Source: Chloroflexota bacterium
GTDB taxonomy: Bacteria > Chloroflexota > Dehalococcoidia > UBA2979
Reading direction: 5' to 3'
Assembly: GCA_027592975.1 (NCBI GenBank)
Contig: JAQCJS010000026.1
Span: forward strand, 1-9,209
DNA: 9,209 nt
Made by a program: the position numbers and the translations under genes. The notes under the pieces were generated by a model that searched no databases, was not told the origin of the DNA, and worked only from the letters and a program-made list of their open reading frames with translations. Position 1 is the stretch's first letter, and every line of letters starts with the position of its first letter. Shown here piece by piece: positions 5,579-9,209 of this stretch.

Positions 5579-7168
5579 ATGACACTGAACCTTCCCCGCC
5601 CCGGCGCGCCGTGGGACGGCAACCCGCCGCTGAACCTGGCCCGGTGGTGCCTGCAGCGCCACGCGGAGAACGCCGCGAGCGCCGATCGGCCCGCGTTCAC
5701 GTTCGTCCACGAGGGTGGATCGGCGGAGTCATGGACGTACGCGCAGATCTGGGAGCGCGTGCAGCGCCTGGCGCGGGGGCTGCTCGACGGCGGCCTGGAA
5801 CCCGGCGACCGCGTCCTGGTTCGGCTGCCGCACTCGCCCGACTACGCGTTCGCCTTCTTCGGTGCCACGCTCGCGGGACTCGTCCCGATCCCGGCGTCGC
5901 CGCTCCTGACGGCCGAGGAGGCGGCGTTCCTGGCGGAGGATGCACAGGCGACCGCGCTGATCACGACGTGGGAGCTGCGGCTGCAGGACTTCGAAGGCGC
6001 CACGCTGCTGCCCGGCGACCTGGACATGCTGGACGGGCCGGGGCCGCTGCCGGAGACGCGCGCGGAAGACCCGGCGTTCCTCATCTACACCTCCGGCACC
6101 ACCAGCCGGCCGAAGGGCGCCGTCCACGCGCACCGCACCGTCCACGGCCGCGCGATGATGCGCGAGGGCTGGCAGGACTTCCGCCCGGGCGACGTGACGC
6201 TGCACGCGGGCACGCTCAACTGGTCGTACACGCTGGGTGTGGGGCTGATGGACCCGTGGGCCGCCGGCGCGCACGCCGTCCTCGCCGGGGGGGCCAGCAC
6301 GCCGGACCGCTGGCCCGCGCTGATCCGCGACCTGGGCGTGACGGTCTTCGTCGCCGTCCCCACGGTGTACCGCCAGATGCTGAAGTACGCCCGGCCGGAG
6401 GACATCCAGACGCTTGCCGGCGGCACGCTGCGCCACGTCCTCTGCGCCGGGGAGCCGCTCTCCCCCACGCTCCTCGACGAGTGGCGCACGTGCGTCGGCA
6501 CGGCGATGTACGAATCCCTCGGCATGACCGAGGTGAGCACGTACATATCGAGCGGCCCGCAGACCCCCACGCGCGAGGGCTCGCCGGGCCGCCCACAGCC
6601 GGGCCGCCGCGTCGCGATCCTGCCGGTGGAGGAGGCCGACGGCGACGAGCCGTTGCCCGCCGGGGAGATCGGACTGCTCGCGGTGCATCGCTCCGACCCG
6701 GGGCTGATGCTCGGGTACTGGCGGCGGCCGGACGAGGAGGCCACGGTCGTGCGCGGGGAGTGGTTCGTCGGCGGCGACATGGCGGCACTGGACGCGGACG
6801 GCTACCTCTGGTTCCACGGCCGCGCGGACGACGTCATCAAGTCGTTTGGCTACCGCCTGTCGCCCGTGGAGATCGAGCACGCGATCGAGACCTTCGCCGC
6901 CGTGTCGGAGGCCGCCGTGGTGGCGCACCGCGTGGACGAGATGAAGACGCTGGTGACGGCGTGCCTGGTCCCGCGCGAGGGTCACCTGCTGGACGACGCG
7001 GCGATCGCGGCACTGAAGACGCACGTCACCGAGCACCTGGCGGAGTACAAGCGCCCGCACGAGTACGTGGTGGTGGAGTCGCTCCCGCGCACGCGCAACG
7101 GGAAGCTGCTGCGCCGCGCGCTCATCGAACAGATCGAGGCACACGCGAACGAGGGGGGCCGGGGATGA
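5579..7168 (+). CDS. Acyl-CoA synthetase (AMP-dependent CoA ligase, benzoate-CoA-ligase-like)
   Basis: 529 residues, full length for the ANL superfamily. Motifs in order: the phosphate-binding loop IYTSGTTSRPKG (169-180), YESLGMTE (311-318) for adenine and Mg binding, GRADDVIKSFGYRLSP hinge/A8 region (414-429), YKRP (490-493) and RNGK with the adenylation lysine K509. It activates a carboxylic acid to acyl-AMP and then to the CoA thioester. The order and wording resemble benzoate/2-aminobenzoate and related acyl-CoA ligases, but the acid is not predictable. ATG 5579 is preferred over GTG 5573 because GGAG at 5570-5573 gives a 5-base SD spacing. Its TGA overlaps the ATG of the PPOX gene. Together with the thiolase-fold/DUF35 genes it suggests a local acyl-CoA pathway. 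Confidence 0.92.
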   Translation: MTLNLPRPGAPWDGNPPLNLARWCLQRHAENAASADRPAFTFVHEGGSAESWTYAQIWERVQRLARGLLDGGLEPGDRVLVRLPHSPDYAFAFFGATLAGLVPIPASPLLTAEEAAFLAEDAQATALITTWELRLQDFEGATLLPGDLDMLDGPGPLPETRAEDPAFLIYTSGTTSRPKGAVHAHRTVHGRAMMREGWQDFRPGDVTLHAGTLNWSYTLGVGLMDPWAAGAHAVLAGGASTPDRWPALIRDLGVTVFVAVPTVYRQMLKYARPEDIQTLAGGTLRHVLCAGEPLSPTLLDEWRTCVGTAMYESLGMTEVSTYISSGPQTPTREGSPGRPQPGRRVAILPVEEADGDEPLPAGEIGLLAVHRSDPGLMLGYWRRPDEEATVVRGEWFVGGDMAALDADGYLWFHGRADDVIKSFGYRLSPVEIEHAIETFAAVSEAAVVAHRVDEMKTLVTACLVPREGHLLDDAAIAALKTHVTEHLAEYKRPHEYVVVESLPRTRNGKLLRRALIEQIEAHANEGGRG

Positions 7169-7629
7169 CCAACCAGCGCAATAAGATCGAGCTGGACGAG
7201 GGCGAACAGCACGACCTGCTGGCGACCGCGCGCACGCTGCAGGTGGCCAGCCTGAACCCCACCGGCTGGCCGCACCTGGTGCCGATGTGGTTCTGCGTGG
7301 ACGACGACGGACTGATCTCGTTCACCACCTACGGCACCTCGCAGAAGGTGCGGAACCTCGAACGCGACCCGCGCATCACCGTGCTGGTGGAGACGGGCGA
7401 GGCGTACAACGAGCTGCGCGGCATCTCCGTGGATGGCGAGGCGGAGATCGTGCGTGACCCCGCCGTGACCTTCCACACCCGCGCCCTGATCTCCGCCAAG
7501 CACGAGGGCGCGGACCGCCCCGCCCCGCCCGCCCTCGGCACCGAGTTCCCCTCGTGGGCCTCGAAGCGCGTCACGATCCGGGTGCGCCCGGTTCGCACGC
7601 GCTCCTGGGACCACCGCAAGATGGGGTAG
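7165..7629 (+). CDS. PPOX-fold (pyridoxamine 5'-phosphate oxidase-like) flavin/F420-dependent protein
   Basis: 154 residues. The split-barrel fold is shown by VASLNPTGWPHLVPMWF (27-43), SFTTYGTSQKVRNLERDP (52-69), where K61 and nearby residues normally meet the cofactor phosphate, and the C-terminal SWDHRKM (147-153). The pattern fits the PPOX-class 'probable F420-dependent' enzymes rather than true PdxH, which is longer and has a PLP-binding C-terminus. FMN, F420 or haem binding cannot be told apart here. The start ATG overlaps the ligase stop (ATGA, 7165-7168), so the two are translationally coupled, which suggests a redox step linked to the ligase product. The long frame open upstream to 5611 is only the ligase read out of frame. 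Confidence 0.87.
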   Translation: MTNQRNKIELDEGEQHDLLATARTLQVASLNPTGWPHLVPMWFCVDDDGLISFTTYGTSQKVRNLERDPRITVLVETGEAYNELRGISVDGEAEIVRDPAVTFHTRALISAKHEGADRPAPPALGTEFPSWASKRVTIRVRPVRTRSWDHRKMG

Positions 7630-7632
7630 CCT
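7627..7632 (+). promoter_or_regulatory. Possible -10 box (TAGCCT) for clpS, overlapping the PPOX stop codon
   Basis: TAGCCT begins with the TAG stop of the PPOX gene and lies 13 bases before the clpS ATG, predicting a leader of only about 7 bases. The same hexamer precedes the release-factor-like gene. No -35 is visible and clpS may simply be read through from the ligase operon. Confidence 0.3.
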
Positions 7633-7645
7633 CATCCGCGCCACG

Positions 7646-7936
7646 ATGACCCGGCCCGAGCAGGAGACCGCGACCCGCACGTTCGAGGAGACCGTGCGCA
7701 CCGCGCTGCCGCCCGCGACTGTGGTGCTCCACAACGACGACGTGAACTCCATGGATCACGTGGTGCAGTCGCTCCTGGACAGCGTCCCCGAGTTGGAGCC
7801 GGAGCGCGCCGTGGAGGTCATGCTTGCCGCGCACGAGCATGGCGAGGCCGACGTGATCGCCTGCCCCCTCGAACGGGCGGAGCTGTACCGCGACCGGCTG
7901 GAGCGGCACGGCCTGACGGCGACGATCCGGCGGTAG
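7646..7936 (+). CDS. clpS: ATP-dependent Clp protease adaptor ClpS (canonical type)
   Basis: 96 residues, typical for ClpS. A variable 20-residue tail leads to VVLHNDDVNSMDHVV (26-40), which contains the N-degron-binding NDD (30-32), then a helix ending in VMLAAHEHG (58-66) with the family His-x-x-Gly, and the final ERAELYRDRLERHGLTATI (76-94). ClpS captures proteins with destabilising N-termini and passes them to ClpA or ClpC for degradation. It differs clearly from the DDDD-type homologue at 2045-2422. It starts 16 bases after the PPOX stop on the same strand and has no SD; it may use the TAGCCT box or read-through from the ligase/PPOX genes. Gene identity is firm; regulation is inferred. 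Confidence 0.93.
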   Translation: MTRPEQETATRTFEETVRTALPPATVVLHNDDVNSMDHVVQSLLDSVPELEPERAVEVMLAAHEHGEADVIACPLERAELYRDRLERHGLTATIRR

Positions 7937-7974
7937 CGCGGAAACTCCCCGGGGCAGCCCTTAAGAGTTCGCCC

Positions 7975-7980
7975 TACCAT
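7975..7980 (+). promoter_or_regulatory. Possible -10 box (TACCAT) for the 91-residue ORF
   Basis: TACCAT lies 14 bases before the SD-less ATG at 7995, so the leader would be about 7 bases. The gap also carries the palindrome CCCCGGGG (around 7947-7954) of no assigned role. No -35 is recognised. Confidence 0.3.
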
Positions 7981-7994
7981 CCGACGATCCCGGT

Positions 7995-8270
7995 ATGGAA
8001 ATCGGGCCACCTCTCGCCGACGTACTGGGCCGCCTGCCCTGGTTCCGCGATCTGTCGCGCGACCACCGCGCGCAGATGCTGGATCAGGTGGCCGCACGCC
8101 TGGCCGTGGACGCCTCGCGCGAGGAGTTCACGGACATGCTCCTGGGGTGGGCGGACATCGCACACCGGGACACGAAGTGGGCGCGCCTGGAGTTGCTGCG
8201 GCACAGCGGCCTGCTGCATCCCACCTCGCAGTCCGGCCCGGCCGACCTGGAGCCGCCGCGCGCCGCCTGA
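7995..8270 (+). CDS. Hypothetical small protein, function unknown
   Basis: 91 residues that I do not recognise. The codon pattern (G/C third positions) matches the neighbouring genes and no competing frame here has family features, so it is probably real. It looks soluble and helical: LADVLGRLPWFRDLS (7-21), then RDHRAQMLDQVAARLAV, a middle helix around EEFTDMLLGWADI, and a polar Pro-rich tail (75-91). It has no membrane segment, signal peptide or cysteines. The LPWFRDLS stretch recalls the N-terminal lead of cyclic-nucleotide-binding domains ('...F.dLs...'), but there is no phosphate-binding cassette, so this is not a functional call. It follows clpS by 58 bases and has a possible short-leader promoter. 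Confidence 0.6.
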   Translation: MEIGPPLADVLGRLPWFRDLSRDHRAQMLDQVAARLAVDASREEFTDMLLGWADIAHRDTKWARLELLRHSGLLHPTSQSGPADLEPPRAA

Positions 8271-8339
8271 CACCCGCCACGCCCGCGAGCCACGAAGCCG
8301 AAGCCCCGACTCCACGAACCGTCGCGCTCGGTCGCCTCG

Positions 8340-8885
8340 CTACCGATCCGCGTGCAGTGTGGGGAGTGCGAGCGCCGTCCGGCGCTCATTCGCCGCGCGG
8401 AAGACGATGTCCTCTTCGGAGAGCGCACGGCTGAGCGCGGAGGTCGTCATCCGCAGTTGCGCCGCCGCATCCCGCCAGCCGCAGACCTCCAGCACATCGA
8501 AGAGCGCCGCGACGGCCGCAGGGAAGTGCGGATTCCTGGGCGACATCGCCCACTTCCCGCTCAAGAGCGCCTCCTTGAGCGCGCCCGTCACCGGCACGCC
8601 CGGCGCGCACGCGTCGATGGCGACCGGGGCGCGGAGGCTGAAGGCGATCTCCAGCCGGAGCCGGCGGAGCGCCCGCGCCTTGTTCTCGTGCTGCGACCGC
8701 GACTCGTTCGCCTCGCCCGTCAGGGTGCTGGGGCGGTGGCGCAACCGCACGGCGGAATCCGTCTTGTTCCGCTTCTGCCCGCCCGGCCCGCTCGCGCGGA
8801 AGCGGTCCACCTCGCACTGGGCGAGGAGCGCCTCGTCCGCGAGGTCGAGGTAGGCGCGCCAGTCGGCCGTGCGCGGTTGTGTCAT
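8340..8885 (-). CDS. Peptide chain release factor-like protein (RF-1 domain, GGQ motif) with helical C-terminal extension
   Basis: 181 residues. The RF-1 catalytic domain carries RASGPGGQKRNKTDSAVRLR (30-49), with GGQ at 35-37. In release factors this motif enters the peptidyl transferase centre and promotes peptidyl-tRNA hydrolysis. There is no room for the codon-recognition domain of RF1/RF2, so a stalled-ribosome rescue role is likely, as for ArfB (YaeJ). Unlike ArfB, which ends in a basic tail for the empty mRNA channel, the C-terminal 60 residues form a helical unit; WRDAAAQLRMTTSALSRAL (137-155) reads like a helix-turn-helix. KRNK after GGQ replaces the commoner xVNK. The ATG at 8885 is 6 bases after a TAGCCT box and has no SD. 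It is divergent from argC. Confidence 0.86.
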   Translation of the reverse strand: MTQPRTADWRAYLDLADEALLAQCEVDRFRASGPGGQKRNKTDSAVRLRHRPSTLTGEANESRSQHENKARALRRLRLEIAFSLRAPVAIDACAPGVPVTGALKEALLSGKWAMSPRNPHFPAAVAALFDVLEVCGWRDAAAQLRMTTSALSRALSEEDIVFRAANERRTALALPTLHADR

Positions 8886-8891
8886 GGGGGG

Positions 8892-8897
8892 AGGCTA
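8892..8897 (-). promoter_or_regulatory. Putative -10 box (TAGCCT) for a leaderless release-factor-like mRNA
   Basis: On the minus strand TAGCCT is followed by six C and then the ATG, giving the same 6-base spacing seen at the ClpS-like gene. No SD can exist in this C-run, which favours leaderless translation. No -35 is recognisable. Confidence 0.45.
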
Positions 8898-8936
8898 CAC
8901 GGTCGGACGGCGGTATCGCGCGTGGCGGGCCGCCTC

Positions 8937-8942
8937 TATCCT
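8937..8942 (+). promoter_or_regulatory. Putative -10 box (TATCCT) for argC
   Basis: TATCCT sits in the 110-base divergent gap and would start transcription near 8949, leaving a leader of about 47 bases with a strong SD (GGAGGGAG, 8980-8987) 8 bases before the argC ATG. No -35 or ArgR-type box is recognised. Confidence 0.35.
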
Positions 8943-8995
8943 GTCTCCCTTGCTGCGAGGCGGGGCCGCACGGGGCGGCGGAGGGAGACGGCGGG

Positions 8996-9209
8996 ATGGC
9001 GGACAAGAAGATTCGCGCGCAACTGGTCGGCGCCACCGGGTACGGCGGCCTCGGCATCCTGGAGCTGCTGCTGGGGCACCCCCACTTCGAGATCGCGGCG
9101 CTGATCGCGCGCGACGACGCCGGACGCCGCATCGAACAGGTCTACCCGCACCTCACCGGCCGCTGCGAGATGGTGGTGGAGGCCCCGGACGACACCAAGA
9201 TCGGGCAGG
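8996..9209 (+). CDS. argC: N-acetyl-gamma-glutamyl-phosphate reductase, N-terminus (cut by window edge)
   Basis: The first 71 residues of about 340. The NADP-binding opening is clear: VGATGYGGLGILELLLGHP (11-29), followed by IAALIARDDAGRRI and VYPHLTG. This is the ArgC/semialdehyde dehydrogenase N-terminal pattern; the usual GYTG reads GYGG. ArgC reduces N-acetyl-glutamyl phosphate to the semialdehyde in arginine synthesis, or the LysW-linked equivalent in lysine synthesis. The catalytic cysteine lies beyond the edge. A strong SD supports the ATG at 8996. Unlike the other first genes, it probably has a normal leader; further arg genes may follow outside the window. Confidence 0.9.
   Translation, partial: MADKKIRAQLVGATGYGGLGILELLLGHPHFEIAALIARDDAGRRIEQVYPHLTGRCEMVVEAPDDTKIGQ

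Noticed and set aside
5729..7144. 471-codon minus-strand open frame opposite the acyl-CoA ligase
   Set aside because: No recognisable motif and biased composition typical of antisense frames of high-GC genes.
5611..7629. 672-codon plus-strand frame as a single fusion protein
   Set aside because: Only the last 154 codons (from ATG 7165) match a protein family; the rest is the ligase read out of frame.
8271..8339. Possible terminator or small gene between the 91-residue ORF and the release-factor-like gene
   Set aside because: No stable hairpin with T-run and no supported frame; I see nothing assignable in these 69 bases.

Overview
This is a GC-rich bacterial chromosomal window with eleven genes on both strands and no RNA genes, insertion sequences, phage genes or CRISPR. 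Codons are strongly G/C-ending in every gene. Several genes lack a Shine-Dalgarno (SD) and have a TAnnnT hexamer just upstream of the start, which suggests leaderless or very short-leader mRNAs, as is common in Chloroflexota, Actinomycetota and Deinococcota. That habit, the GC content and the DUF35/thiolase and PPOX genes make a Chloroflexota-type organism (perhaps Dehalococcoidia) my best guess. It is an inference only, because no marker gene is present.

Layout. (1) 1-1916, minus strand: a sugar-1-phosphate nucleotidyltransferase whose stop overlaps the start (ATGA) of an L-2-hydroxyglutarate-oxidase-like FAD enzyme that runs off the left edge. (2) 2045-2422, plus: an atypical ClpS-like adaptor started by GTG right behind a TACAAT box. 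(3) 2423-2581: a convergent intergenic gap with a REP-like GC hairpin. (4) 2582-3208, minus: a YfcE/MJ0936-type metallophosphoesterase. (5) 3209-3350: a divergent control region with a good sigma-70 promoter, two short palindromes and a leader with two competing hairpins. (6) 3351-4991, plus: a thiolase-fold protein lacking the nucleophilic cysteine, followed by its probable DUF35 zinc/OB-fold partner. (7) 5076-5480: a four-helix DUF1761 membrane protein behind a leader that can pair with its own ribosome-binding site. (8) 5579-7936: an acyl-CoA ligase translationally coupled to a PPOX-fold flavin/F420 protein, followed 16 bases later by a canonical ClpS. (9) 7995-8270: a small unrecognised protein. 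(10) 8340-8885, minus: a GGQ release-factor-like protein, divergent from (11) argC, whose first 71 codons are present before the right edge.

How the genes may work together. The thiolase/DUF35 pair and the downstream acyl-CoA ligase form a plausible acyl-CoA pathway: the ligase activates an acid, and the thiolase-fold/DUF35 complex makes or breaks a C-C bond. The missing cysteine points to Ltp2-ChsH2-like (retro-)aldol chemistry rather than ordinary thiolysis, but no substrate can be read from the sequence. Two different ClpS-type adaptors and a GGQ rescue-type factor give the window a protein-quality-control flavour, though these lie in separate transcription units. The most notable items are the cysteine-less thiolase with DUF35, the two ClpS types, the leaderless-type promoters, and the two leaders with SD-proximal structure. 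I see no clear new defence or mobile system.
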